DNA of 15,030 nucleotides, taken from contig JBPYFK010000171.1 of assembly GCA_051984675.1 (NCBI GenBank), positions 1 through 15,030 of the forward strand. Direction: 5' to 3'. Positions 1 to 6,333 of this stretch are shown here, in pieces. The notes beneath the pieces are model-generated. The model had not been told where the DNA came from and did not search any database. It worked only from the letters and a program-made list of their open reading frames with translations. The DNA comes from JBPYFK01 sp051984675 (GTDB lineage: Bacteria > Actinomycetota > Actinomycetes > Mycobacteriales > Pseudonocardiaceae). The position numbers were made by a program, and so were the translations under genes. Within the stretch, counting starts at the first letter, position 1, and each line of letters starts with the position of its first letter.

Positions 1-2025
1 GCCGTTCTCGGCCGGCTGGGCCACGATGTTCAGCGGCGCCTGGTGGGTTGGCAGGGCGTCGACCACCGTGTCCGGGTTGGGCACGTGGCTGGCGACCTCG
101 CCGACGGGCAGGTGCGAGGTGACCTCGTGCACCGGTAGGTGCGAGGTCACGTCGTGCACCGGCAGGTGCGACGACACGGCGTCCACCTGGGTGTGCACCG
201 TGTCCACGTGCGCGGTGACGTTGTCGACCGCACCGGTGACGGCGCCGGCGGGCAGGTGCCCGGCCACGTCGCCGGCGACCGGGAGGTTGCCCGCGACCGG
301 GAGGTTGCCCGCAACCGCCGGCAGGGTGTGCACGCCCGGGTCAGCGCCGGCGGGTAGGTGCGAGGTCACGGTGCCTGCGACGTCGCCGACGACCGGCACC
401 TCGCTCGGCGAGGGCAGGTGACCGGAGGCGACGCCGCTCAGCGCGTCCGTGGCGGCGGCGGGGCCGTCGGCGGGGTTGGGCAGACCACCGGCGGTCACCC
501 CCGACAAGGAACCGCTGAGGGTGTCGGCGCCGTTGGCCATCGTGGCCGTGACCTGTCCGACGACGGGGACGCCGGAGGTGGCGGCGGCGAACTCGTGCGC
601 ACCGTTCTCCAACGCACCACCCAGAGCGGCGGGGCCCTCGGCCGGGTTCGGCAGACCACCGGAAGCCGCCTGGCTCAGGGTCGCGTTGAGCGTCTCTGCG
701 CCGCTGGCCATGGATGCGGTGATGCTACCGATGACGGGGAGGCCGGAGGTGGCGGCGGCGAACTCGTGCGCACCGTTTTCCAGCGCGCCACCCAGGGCGG
801 CAGGCCCGTCCGCCGGGTTGGGCAGACCACCCGAGGCCAGACCGGAACCGCCCGAGGCCAGACCGGACAGGGTGCCAGCGAAGGTTTCACTACCGCTGGC
901 CATCGTGGCCGTGACCTGTCCGACGACGGGGACGCCGGAGGTGGCGTCGGCAAACTGATGCGCACCGTTTTCCAACGCGCTGGCGAGGGCCGCGGGTGCT
1001 TCCGAGGGCGAGGGCAGGCCACCCGAGGCGACCTGGCTGAGGGTGGCATTGAGGGTGTCGGCGCCACTGGCCATCGAGGCGGTGACGTGCCCCGCTACCG
1101 GCACACCAGAAGTCGCCGCGGCGAACTCGTGCGCACCGTTTTCCAGTGCACCACCCAGAGCGGCCGGGCCCTCGGCCGGGGTGGGCAGACCACCGGCAGC
1201 CGCCCCCGACACGGAGTTGGTCACGCTGTGGAACGCGCCAGCAAAGCTGGCCGGGCTGACGGTGCTGGCATCCGGGTCGACGCTGTTACCACTAAGCACA
1301 TGGTTGTCGTGGACGTCCATGCCGTTGTGCGAGTCCTTCTGCACCATGTGGACCCGATCATGGTCATGGTCGTCGTGGTGCTTGTGGTGACGCCCGTGAT
1401 CCGGCCGGTGACCCTTGTCGTCGTGATCCTCGTCCGAGCCTTTGCTCAGGAAGTTCACGCTGTTGCCACTGAGGACCTGGTTGTCGTGGACGTCGATCCC
1501 GTTGTGCGAGTCCTTCTCCACCATGGTGACCCGATCATGGTCATGGTGTTCGTGCGCCGGGGGCGGGGCCGGCTGCTGCCCCCTGTGGTCGTGATCGTGG
1601 TCGGGGCCCTTTTTGAGCATGCTCAGCTCCATTGTGTTGTTATCTTGCGGAACCGAGGGAGTCGATTCGCTGATCGGCACGGCGCCGCTGCTGGCGGCGG
1701 CGAACTTTTGGAAACTGCCGTGCAGCGAGTGCTCATAGCCGTGCACCACGTCGAGTGGCGCGTAATCGAGCATCAGCGAGGCGGCGTGCAACACGTCCGT
1801 CGCATGGACATCCCCGAGCCCGGCGTGTTCTAACGTGGCCTGCGGATCAGCGTCAAACGCCAACCTAGCGTCCGTGCTGGTCATGAGCTTGCTTAGAAAC
1901 TCGTGCAGCGACAGTGGCGCAGGTTGCTCGCCTTCAACCCCGGGTTGACCTCCAGATGGCTCCACGGAAGCAGACGAAGACGGGGCCTCGTGCCCAGAGG
2001 GCGGCTCCTGGTCAGAGGACAGAAT
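1..2025 (-). CDS. IniB N-terminal-domain protein, His-rich and repeat-bearing (3' end cut by window edge)
   Basis: Reading the minus strand gives one uninterrupted frame of 675 codons with no stop before base 1, so the C-terminus lies outside. After a Ser/Pro/Glu-rich leader of about 40 residues comes an IniB-like N-terminal domain (1911 to about 1720) with the motifs LHEFLSKLM, AFDADPQATLEHAGLGDV and DVLHAASLMLDY. Next is a His/Asp-rich section holding two copies of HDHDRV-x-MV-x-KDSHNG, then four 57-residue Gly/Ala-rich repeats, then a tail of short LPV-type repeats. No membrane segment is evident. IniB-family proteins belong to the cell-envelope-stress iniBAC system of mycobacteria; the role here is inferred. 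The start is uncertain. A perfect AGGAGG (2035-2040) points to ATT at 2025 or CTG at 2022. A GTG at 1965 and ATGs at 2172 and about 1884 lack a ribosome-binding site or would lose part of the domain. The 491-residue plus-strand frame opposite is a shadow. Confidence 0.82.
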   Translation of the reverse strand, partial: MLSSDQEPPSGHEAPSSSASVEPSGGQPGVEGEQPAPLSLHEFLSKLMTSTDARLAFDADPQATLEHAGLGDVHATDVLHAASLMLDYAPLDVVHGYEHSLHGSFQKFAAASSGAVPISESTPSVPQDNNTMELSMLKKGPDHDHDHRGQQPAPPPAHEHHDHDRVTMVEKDSHNGIDVHDNQVLSGNSVNFLSKGSDEDHDDKGHRPDHGRHHKHHDDHDHDRVHMVQKDSHNGMDVHDNHVLSGNSVDPDASTVSPASFAGAFHSVTNSVSGAAAGGLPTPAEGPAALGGALENGAHEFAAATSGVPVAGHVTASMASGADTLNATLSQVASGGLPSPSEAPAALASALENGAHQFADATSGVPVVGQVTATMASGSETFAGTLSGLASGGSGLASGGLPNPADGPAALGGALENGAHEFAAATSGLPVIGSITASMASGAETLNATLSQAASGGLPNPAEGPAALGGALENGAHEFAAATSGVPVVGQVTATMANGADTLSGSLSGVTAGGLPNPADGPAAATDALSGVASGHLPSPSEVPVVGDVAGTVTSHLPAGADPGVHTLPAVAGNLPVAGNLPVAGDVAGHLPAGAVTGAVDNVTAHVDTVHTQVDAVSSHLPVHDVTSHLPVHEVTSHLPVGEVASHVPNPDTVVDALPTHQAPLNIVAQPAENG
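107..310 (-). repeat. Short in-frame tandem repeats in the IniB-like tail (27-nt and 18-nt units)
   Basis: Two small tandem arrays lie inside the coding sequence. At 107-175 a 27-nt unit encodes repeats of the type VTSHLPVHE (two full copies and part of a third). At 275-310 an identical 18-nt unit occurs twice and encodes AGNLPV. All unit lengths are multiples of three, so the reading frame is kept. Confidence 0.8.
490..1194 (-). repeat. Four 171-nt (57-residue) repeats in the IniB-like gene
   Basis: In the minus reading direction the units run 1194-1024, 1023-853, 831-661 and 660-490. Each begins with GGLP and contains GPAALGGALENGAHEFAAAT and a TAS/TAT-MASGA-type segment. A fifth, partial unit starts at 489. 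Units 2 and 3 are separated by exactly 21 nt (832-852), a tandem duplication adding seven residues (SGLASGG-like). The constant 171-nt period and high DNA identity suggest recent expansion by recombination. Confidence 0.85.
1282..1554 (-). repeat. Two copies of a His/Asp-rich segment, 177 nt apart
   Basis: Segments of about 96 nt at 1282-1377 and 1459-1554 encode near-identical peptides containing HDHDRV, MV-x-KDSHNG, DVHDN and VLSGNSV. The sequence between and beside them encodes runs such as HRPDHGRHHKHHDDHDHD. The density of His and Asp suggests divalent-metal binding, but no known metal-site fold is recognisable. Confidence 0.75.
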
Positions 2026-2034
2026 CGTCGGTGA

Positions 2035-2040
2035 CCTCCT
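2035..2040 (-). promoter_or_regulatory. Strong Shine-Dalgarno that suggests a non-ATG start for the IniB-like gene
   Basis: The minus strand reads AGGAGG here. No in-frame ATG, GTG or TTG follows at normal spacing. The in-frame codons are TCA CCG ACG ATT CTG, putting ATT nine bases and CTG twelve bases after the motif. Initiation at ATT (2025) or CTG (2022) is therefore the best reading. Confidence 0.5.
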
Positions 2041-2096
2041 CGCGCAATCGGAACGTCTGGGTGGGCGGGGAAGACTGACTCCCTCGTGGCGGGCGA

Positions 2097-2114
2097 ACCT
2101 ACTTGCCGGTAGGT
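2097..2114. promoter_or_regulatory. Operator-like inverted repeat ACCTAC-N6-GTAGGT
   Basis: Perfect 6-bp arms flank TTGCCG. The site lies about 75-90 bp upstream of the putative start of the IniB-like gene, just downstream of a possible minus-strand -10 (GATACC). This is where a repressor would block transcription. The form resembles TetR-family operators, but no regulator can be assigned. Confidence 0.4.
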
Positions 2115-2135
2115 ATCCACAACAACCGGGGACGG

Positions 2136-2178
2136 CCCCTAATAATGCAAGCTCTATTAGGGGGTCTGGCATTAGGGG
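2136..2178. promoter_or_regulatory. Triple CCCCTAAT/ATTAGGGG element
   Basis: CCCCTAATA (2136-2144) and TATTAGGGG (2155-2163) form a perfect 9-bp inverted repeat with a 10-nt spacer. A third copy, CATTAGGGG, lies at 2170-2178 as a direct repeat 15 nt further on. The local DNA is AT-richer than its surroundings. It fits a regulator-binding cluster upstream of the IniB-like gene (minus), or upstream of whatever once preceded the plus-strand remnant. Confidence 0.45.
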
Positions 2179-2291
2179 AACTTGTGCGTACCGGATCGAC
2201 CGTTGCTAGTCGGTGGCGTGATGCCCCTACTCGTCTCGCGACAATCGCCCTGACCTGGTTACTGCCCGCTTACCCGTAACAAGGGCGACCA

Positions 2292-3140
2292 GTGGTCAAC
2301 GGTCACGCTCGAACCCTGTCCACAAGGTGTTCTCCGGACCGCGACCTGGTCGACGGGGCACGCGAGCGGCTCGCCCGCCTCGGGTTGCACCCCACGTTGC
2401 AAACCATCGACGGAATTGAAGGGCTTCCCGCGCACGCGCCCTATGAACGGATCATCGCGACCTGCTCAATGGACCGGATTCCCTGGCGCTGGGCAGAACA
2501 ACTGGCGCCGGCCGGACGTGTGCTGGTCGATGTGAAGCTGGCCATCAATGCGGGCAACCTCGTTCTTCTGCACCGCCACCCCAATCGGCTGGAAGGCCGC
2601 TTCACCGATCGCTCGGCGTCGTTTATGGCCATGCGCCACCACGGCGAGGCCGAACGGTCCACACCCGCGCCGCGCAGCGACGACAGCTGGCAGCGGCTGA
2701 CCACCACGCCGCCGAATCCATGGTGGGACAACCGGGTTGTCTGGTTCCTCGCACAGTTCCACGGCCTTCCCAGCGACGTCACGGTGGGAAGGCACCTCGA
2801 TCCCGACACCCGCAAACCCACTGCGGGGTTCGTCTCCGCACCCGATGGTTCGTGGGTGTCCGTCGAGCTGACCTGTACAAATGGCCAGTACACGGTCACC
2901 GAAGCAGGGCCGAGGCAGCTGTGGTCGGCGGTCGAGCAGGCCCACAGGGTCTACGAGCAGGCTGGTAGCCCTGGTTGGGAGCGCTTCGGGCTGACCGTGG
3001 ACGCAAGCGGCGAACACCGTGTGTGGCTCGACGAACCAGACAACATAATCGCGACCTTGTGGAACGAGACAACCGCGCCCCGCGAACTTCGGTTCGTCGG
3101 GACGCCGTCGCGTCAAGCTCCACGGGCTCCGGGTTGCTAG
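2292..3140 (+). pseudogene. 5'-truncated methyltransferase of the ATP-grasp RiPP maturation type
   Basis: The 282-codon frame matches the later part of the protein-L-isoaspartate-methyltransferase-like enzymes that accompany ATP-grasp peptide maturases (TgmC/graspetide type, usually close to 400 residues). Visible landmarks are DLVDGARERLARLG after the SAM-binding acidic position, then a YERIIATCSMDRIPWRW segment and LAPAGRVLVDV. The family's C-terminal extension follows, with PWWDNRVVWFLAQFHG, VSAPDGSWVSVE and ERFGLTVDASGEHRVW. The usual first 90-100 residues, including the glycine-rich SAM motif I, are absent and were not found upstream in any frame. No ribosome-binding site precedes the GTG at 2292. 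No precursor peptide or ATP-grasp gene is nearby. It is probably an inactive remnant; use of a shortened product cannot be excluded. Confidence 0.65.
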
Positions 3141-3466
3141 CCGTTGAGCAACTTCTCTAGGACGTCGGCGGACACGGCGCACCGGAAACCGGTGTCGTCA
3201 TCGCACATCGTCTCGGCTGCGTCATTGAACGATGACGGTGTGGCCCGATCGAACGGACTCGTCCAAGCCCCGCCCTTGAGTTCATGCCGGCCCGGCTTGG
3301 ACTCTGTCGAGCACCATTCCCAGAGATTGCCGCACATGTCGTAGACGGACCGATGCACATGAGGGCCGTCGCTCTCATCTACCAGCGAGCAACCAGTGAC
3401 GCCGACGAGCGGATTGCAGACCGCCTGTCCGAGCTTGCGGACGAGTATCGAGGGTCCTCGGAGTCC
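3137..3466 (-). pseudogene. C-terminal fragment of an FGE/SUMF1-family protein
   Basis: The open frame runs from just after a stop at 3469 to a TAG ending at 3137. Similarity to the formylglycine-generating-enzyme (FGE-sulfatase) domain is clear only over the last ~95 residues: VTGCSLVDESDGPH, then SVYDMCGNLWEWC, HELKGGAW and the terminal DDTGFRCAV. Full domains are around 250 residues or more, so the N-terminal two-thirds is missing. The only internal start near the conserved part is GTG at 3358, with no ribosome-binding site. The segment between GGAW and GFRC lacks the two copper-binding cysteines of true FGEs, so even the parent was probably not a sulfatase-activating enzyme. Its stop overlaps that of the convergent methyltransferase remnant by 4 nt. 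Confidence 0.7.
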
Positions 3467-3583
3467 TCACCTGCCAACGATCACGACGACCACCAGGGCG
3501 ACGCTGGAGGTCTGGAACATGTTGGGTGATCGACCTATGTTGTTGAGATGTTGTTGGACCTGCTGATTACCCCTGATACGACG
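3467..3583. other. Intergenic, no gene seen
   Basis: No convincing coding frame, RNA or promoter is visible between the FGE-like remnant and the terminator of the tRNA. Short frames here lack ribosome-binding sites and recognisable protein sequence. Confidence 0.5.
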
Positions 3584-3623
3584 AAGGCCCAGGCGAAGCC
3601 TATAAGCTTCTGACCTGGGCCTT
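3584..3623 (-). terminator. Hairpin terminator downstream of tRNA-Gly
   Basis: Perfect 10-bp arms (AAGGCCCAGG at 3584-3593, CCTGGGCCTT at 3614-3623) enclose a loop with its own small GAAGC/GCTTC stem. It starts six bases after the encoded CCA of the minus-strand tRNA. The T-run is short, so termination may be only partly intrinsic. Confidence 0.7.
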
Positions 3624-3629
3624 TGCCGT

Positions 3630-3703
3630 TGGAGCGGATGACGGGAATCGAACCCGCGTTCTCAGCTTGGGAAGCTGATGTTCTACCATTGAACTACATC
3701 CGC
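3630..3703 (-). tRNA. tRNA-Gly (anticodon CCC)
   Basis: The minus strand folds as a full cloverleaf. The acceptor is GCGGATG paired with CATCCGC, the D-arm is TAGTTCAATGGTAGAA, and the anticodon stem TCAGC/GCTGA holds the loop TTCCCAA (anticodon CCC). The T-arm CGGGTTCGATTCCCG is normal. The 71-nt body (3633-3703) is followed by an encoded CCA (3630-3632). It would read GGG codons. Its 3' end faces the two truncated genes, consistent with an old integration hotspot. Confidence 0.95.
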
Positions 3704-3771
3704 AACGCCCCTGTGGGCTCGCGCACGAGCTTAGCACGGTGGCCGCCGGTGATCATTAACTGCCCTCCCGA

Positions 3772-3777
3772 TACCCT
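3772..3777 (+). promoter_or_regulatory. -10 box suggesting a leaderless dcd transcript
   Basis: TACCCT lies six bases before the GTG start of dcd and no Shine-Dalgarno is present. Transcription would begin at or next to the start codon, as is common for actinobacterial leaderless genes. No clear -35 hexamer is visible. Confidence 0.5.
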
Positions 3778-3783
3778 GAAGTC

Positions 3784-4365
3784 GTGCTGCTGAGTGACCG
3801 GGACCTGCGTAAAGAGCTCGACGATGGCCGGCTCGAACTGAACCCGTTCGACCCCGCCATGATCCAGCCATCGAGCATCGATGTCCGCTTGGACCGGTAC
3901 TTCCGGGTCTTCGACAACACGAAGTACACCCACATCGACCCATCGCTGCAGCAGGACGAGCTGACCTCCCTGGTGGAGAGTCCAGACAGCGACCCGTTTG
4001 TGCTCCATCCCGGCGAGTTCGTTCTCGGTTCAACCTTCGAGGCCGTGAGCCTCCCGGATGATCTCGCCGGCCGGCTGGAGGGGAAGTCCTCGCTGGGCCG
4101 CCTGGGGCTGCTCACGCATTCCACCGCCGGGTTCATCGACCCCGGTTTCACCGGGCACATCACACTCGAACTGTCCAATGTGGCCAACTTGCCGATCACG
4201 TTGTGGCCGGGGATGAAGATCGGTCAGCTCTGCCTGTTCCGGCTGTCCAGCCCCGCGGAGCACCCCTACGGGTCCAGCCGGGCGGGGTCGCGCTACCAGG
4301 GTCAGCGGGGGCCGACGCCGTCACGTGCGTACCTGAACTTCACGCGCGTGGACACCCGCCGCTGA
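3784..4365 (+). CDS. dcd: Bifunctional dCTP deaminase/dUTPase (dUMP-forming)
   Basis: This 193-residue protein is of normal family length and closely resembles the mycobacterial Dcd:Dut enzyme, which converts dCTP to dUMP through dUTP and so feeds thymidylate synthesis while limiting uracil in DNA. It is cytosolic and works as a trimer. Signature segments are MLLSDRDLR at the N-terminus, QPSSIDVRLD (about 28-37), RLEGKSSLGRLGLLTHSTAG (about 97-116, with the catalytic glutamate), FIDPGFTGHITLELSN, PGMKIGQL and YQGQRGPTPSR. The conserved N-terminus fixes GTG 3784 as the start despite the absence of a ribosome-binding site, so the mRNA is probably leaderless. It is divergent from the tRNA-Gly and is followed by about 200 nt before the transporter, so it is likely monocistronic. 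Confidence 0.96.
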   Translation: MLLSDRDLRKELDDGRLELNPFDPAMIQPSSIDVRLDRYFRVFDNTKYTHIDPSLQQDELTSLVESPDSDPFVLHPGEFVLGSTFEAVSLPDDLAGRLEGKSSLGRLGLLTHSTAGFIDPGFTGHITLELSNVANLPITLWPGMKIGQLCLFRLSSPAEHPYGSSRAGSRYQGQRGPTPSRAYLNFTRVDTRR

Positions 4366-4419
4366 TCGACACAGGGGCGTTCGCGAGCTCTTTTCCATGA
4401 CTACTCTATGTGTCCAATT

Positions 4420-4502
4420 AACACGTTTCACTAGGTTCTGAATCGTGACAAGAGTCACTCTGTATCGTGGAAGTAAAGTACCTGTTCAGAACTTAACGTG
4501 TT
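4420..4502. promoter_or_regulatory. Nested inverted repeats upstream of the sugar transporter
   Basis: Two 8-bp pairs are nested. AACACGTT (4420-4427) pairs with AACGTGTT (4495-4502), and GTTCTGAA (4435-4442) pairs with TTCAGAAC (4485-4492). A third small palindrome, GTGAC-AAGA-GTCAC (4445-4458), sits inside. The block lies 65-147 bp before the ATG of the transporter, in AT-rich intergenic DNA. It may be a set of repressor sites that loop, or a leader structure if transcription starts upstream of it. Confidence 0.45.
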
Positions 4503-4566
4503 CGGGCCCCAGTTCACTCCCCTTACATCGGTCAGCAATGACGCAGGCCAGGAACAGGAGTAGTCG

Positions 4567-5988
4567 ATGTCGACCACTCAGTGGCGGCCCGCAGCCGACA
4601 CGCGGCAGGGTGCGGGAACGGTGAACCTCGTTCACGTAGTGCTGATCGCCGGCGCGGCCGCGCTCGGCGGCTTCCTCTTCGGCTACGACACGTCCGTGAT
4701 CGACGGCGCCGTCGACGCCATCCAGGGTTACTTCCACGTCGGTTCAGCCCTCACCGGCGTCGTCGTCGCGGCGGCCCTGCTCGGGTCCGCGATCGGCGCG
4801 GCGATCGCGGGCGGGATGGCTGACCGGCTCGGACGCATCCGCGTGATGCAGACAGCGGCGGTGCTGTTCGCGATCAGCGCGATCGGCTCCGCGGTGCCGT
4901 TCTCGATCTACGACCTCGGGCTGTGGCGCATTCTCGGCGGTATCGCGATCGGGATCGCCTCGATGATCGGGCCCGGCTACATCGCCGAGGTCGCGCCCGC
5001 CGCCTACCGTGGCCGGCTCGGGTCGTTGCAGCAGCTGGCGATCGTGCTGGGCATCGCCGTGTCGAAGCTGGTCAACTACGCGCTCGCGGCTGGTGCTGGC
5101 GGGAGCGCGACCGGCGAACTCGGGCCGTTGCAGGCGTGGCAGTGGATGCTCGGTGTGGCCTTCGTGCCTGCGGCGATCTACCTCGTGGTGTCCTCGGTGA
5201 TCCCGGAATCCCCGCGCTTCCTGGTGTCCGCCGGCAAGCTGGACCGGGCCCGCGAGGTGCTCGCCAAGGTTGACCCGACCGAACCCGACAGCAAGATCGC
5301 GCAGATCCGCGAGGCGCTGGGCGGCGAGCGCAAGCCGCGGCTGGCCGACCTGCGCGGCAAGCTCGGCCTGATGCCGATCGTGTGGATCGGCATGGCGATC
5401 GCCGCCGCGCAGCAGTTCGTCGGCATCAACGTCATCTTCTACTACTCGTCGTCGCTGTGGCACTCGATCGGTGTGGACGAGAGCAGCTCGCTGTTGCTGT
5501 CGCTGTTCCAGTCGCTGGTCAACATCGGCGGCACGCTCATCGCCATCGCGCTGGTCGACAAGATCGGCCGCAAGCCGCTGCTGGTGGTCGGTTCCGGTGG
5601 CATGGCGGTGTCGCTGGCGGTGACCGGGTGGGCGTTCAGCCACGCCCAGGCGGTCGTCGGCAAGGACGCGCACCTGCCGTACCAGTGGGGCGTTGTCGCA
5701 CTGATCTCCGCGAGCGCGTTCGTGCTGTTCTTTGCCGCGTCCTGGGGCGTGGTGATGTGGGTGCTGCTGGGTGAGATGTTCCCGACGCACATCCGCGCCG
5801 CCGCGCTGGCACTGGCCACGGCCACGAACTGGATCTCCAACTGGCTGGTGACCGTGAGCTTCCCGAGCTTGCGGGACTGGAACCTGCCGGTCGCGTACTA
5901 CGGGTATGCGCTGTTCGCGGTGCTGTCGTTGTTCTTCGTGCTGAAGTACCTGAAGGAGACAAACGGCCGCGAGCTGGAGCAGATGTAA
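4567..5988 (+). CDS. Sugar-porter family MFS transporter, likely sugar:H+ symporter
   Basis: The 473-residue protein has about twelve hydrophobic segments and carries the sugar-porter signatures in order. These are GGFLFGYDTSVIDGA (34-48, helix 1), DRLGR (86-90, MFS motif), an AAYRGRLGSLQQL segment (146-157), PESPRF (213-218, end of the first half), QQFVGIN (282-288, substrate-binding helix 7), DKIGRKP (331-337), GEMFPTHIR (402-410) and ETNGREL near the C-terminus. It would import a monosaccharide, possibly glucose as GlcP does in Streptomyces; the actual sugar cannot be read from the sequence. The start is well supported by AGGAG at 4556-4560, six bases before the ATG. It stands alone between dcd and a strong terminator. 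Nested inverted repeats upstream suggest regulated expression. Confidence 0.93.
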   Translation: MSTTQWRPAADTRQGAGTVNLVHVVLIAGAAALGGFLFGYDTSVIDGAVDAIQGYFHVGSALTGVVVAAALLGSAIGAAIAGGMADRLGRIRVMQTAAVLFAISAIGSAVPFSIYDLGLWRILGGIAIGIASMIGPGYIAEVAPAAYRGRLGSLQQLAIVLGIAVSKLVNYALAAGAGGSATGELGPLQAWQWMLGVAFVPAAIYLVVSSVIPESPRFLVSAGKLDRAREVLAKVDPTEPDSKIAQIREALGGERKPRLADLRGKLGLMPIVWIGMAIAAAQQFVGINVIFYYSSSLWHSIGVDESSSLLLSLFQSLVNIGGTLIAIALVDKIGRKPLLVVGSGGMAVSLAVTGWAFSHAQAVVGKDAHLPYQWGVVALISASAFVLFFAASWGVVMWVLLGEMFPTHIRAAALALATATNWISNWLVTVSFPSLRDWNLPVAYYGYALFAVLSLFFVLKYLKETNGRELEQM

Positions 5989-6005
5989 GGACCCAAAGCT
6001 GGAAA

Positions 6006-6045
6006 GGGCCGGAGTCGTCCATTGTGGACGGCTCCGGCCCCTTTT
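6006..6045 (+). terminator. Rho-independent terminator of the sugar transporter
   Basis: A 16-bp stem (arms 6006-6021 and 6025-6040, one U-G pair) closes a TTG loop and is followed by CTTTT. It begins 17 bases after the transporter stop codon. The T-rich side follows the plus strand, though the stem could also stop the minus-strand small gene ending at 6051. Confidence 0.93.
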
Positions 6046-6050
6046 GGCCG

Positions 6051-6272
6051 TTACGGCCAGATCAGCGCGAGACCGAATATCGGGCCGAATCGCGCTTCGG
6101 CGCGCTGGGCGGACTCGAAGAGAGCGAACTGGCTACGCCGTTCGGGTCCTTCTCGCCAGAACATGACGGCCGCATCGGCGAGTTCCATGCCCCAGAGCTG
6201 AACGCGATCAGCATCGGGTTCCCCGGTGTCGTCGTCAATCTCGGCAAGGCCGAACACCTTCGGCGGCTGCAT
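6051..6272 (-). CDS. Small unknown protein (73 residues), divergent from the WhiJ-like regulator
   Basis: I do not recognise a family. The start ATG at 6272 is chosen because GGGAGG stands seven bases upstream; a longer frame from 6362 has no such signal. The product begins MQPPKVFGLAEIDDDTG and is acidic in its first half. It has LWGMELADAAVMFWR in the middle, an aromatic RSQFALFES stretch, and ends FGPIFGLALIWP. No signal peptide or clear membrane helix is present. Small proteins of this kind with Trp-Gly and Phe-rich strands occur near HTH/DUF397 pairs in related actinomycetes as I recall, which together with the shared 179-bp divergent promoter region suggests a third partner of that module. 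This is inference only. Confidence 0.72.
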   Translation of the reverse strand: MQPPKVFGLAEIDDDTGEPDADRVQLWGMELADAAVMFWREGPERRSQFALFESAQRAEARFGPIFGLALIWP

Positions 6273-6333
6273 AAAATGCCTCCCTCGCAACGGGCTTTGC
6301 GGTGCGAGAGCCAGTTTCCAGGTGGGAACACGC

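Noticed and set aside
275..310. Short tandem repeats that might suggest a CRISPR array
   Set aside because: The units are directly adjacent 18-nt and 27-nt in-frame coding repeats without unique spacers, and no cas gene is nearby.
358..1833. A 491-codon plus-strand open frame
   Set aside because: It is the complement of the IniB-like gene. The minus frame gives an IniB domain and clean 57-residue repeats, while the plus product is Gly/Arg/Val-rich with no recognisable domain or ribosome-binding site.
1893..2120. 75-codon minus-strand frame starting at GTG 2120
   Set aside because: It overlaps the better-supported IniB-like frame and its AGGAGG, has no ribosome-binding site, and its product resembles nothing.
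2441..3182. Long minus-strand frames opposite the methyltransferase remnant
   Set aside because: They lack ribosome-binding sites and any domain. The plus frame matches a known family over almost its whole length.
3630..3703. Search by eye for a duplicated tRNA 3' end (attachment site)
   Set aside because: No second copy of the T-arm/acceptor segment was noticed elsewhere in the window, so no attachment site is annotated; a full repeat search could still find a degenerate one.
4744..5790. 348-codon minus-strand frame
   Set aside because: Shadow of the MFS transporter; Arg/His/Asp-rich with no domain, typical of the antisense of a high-GC gene.
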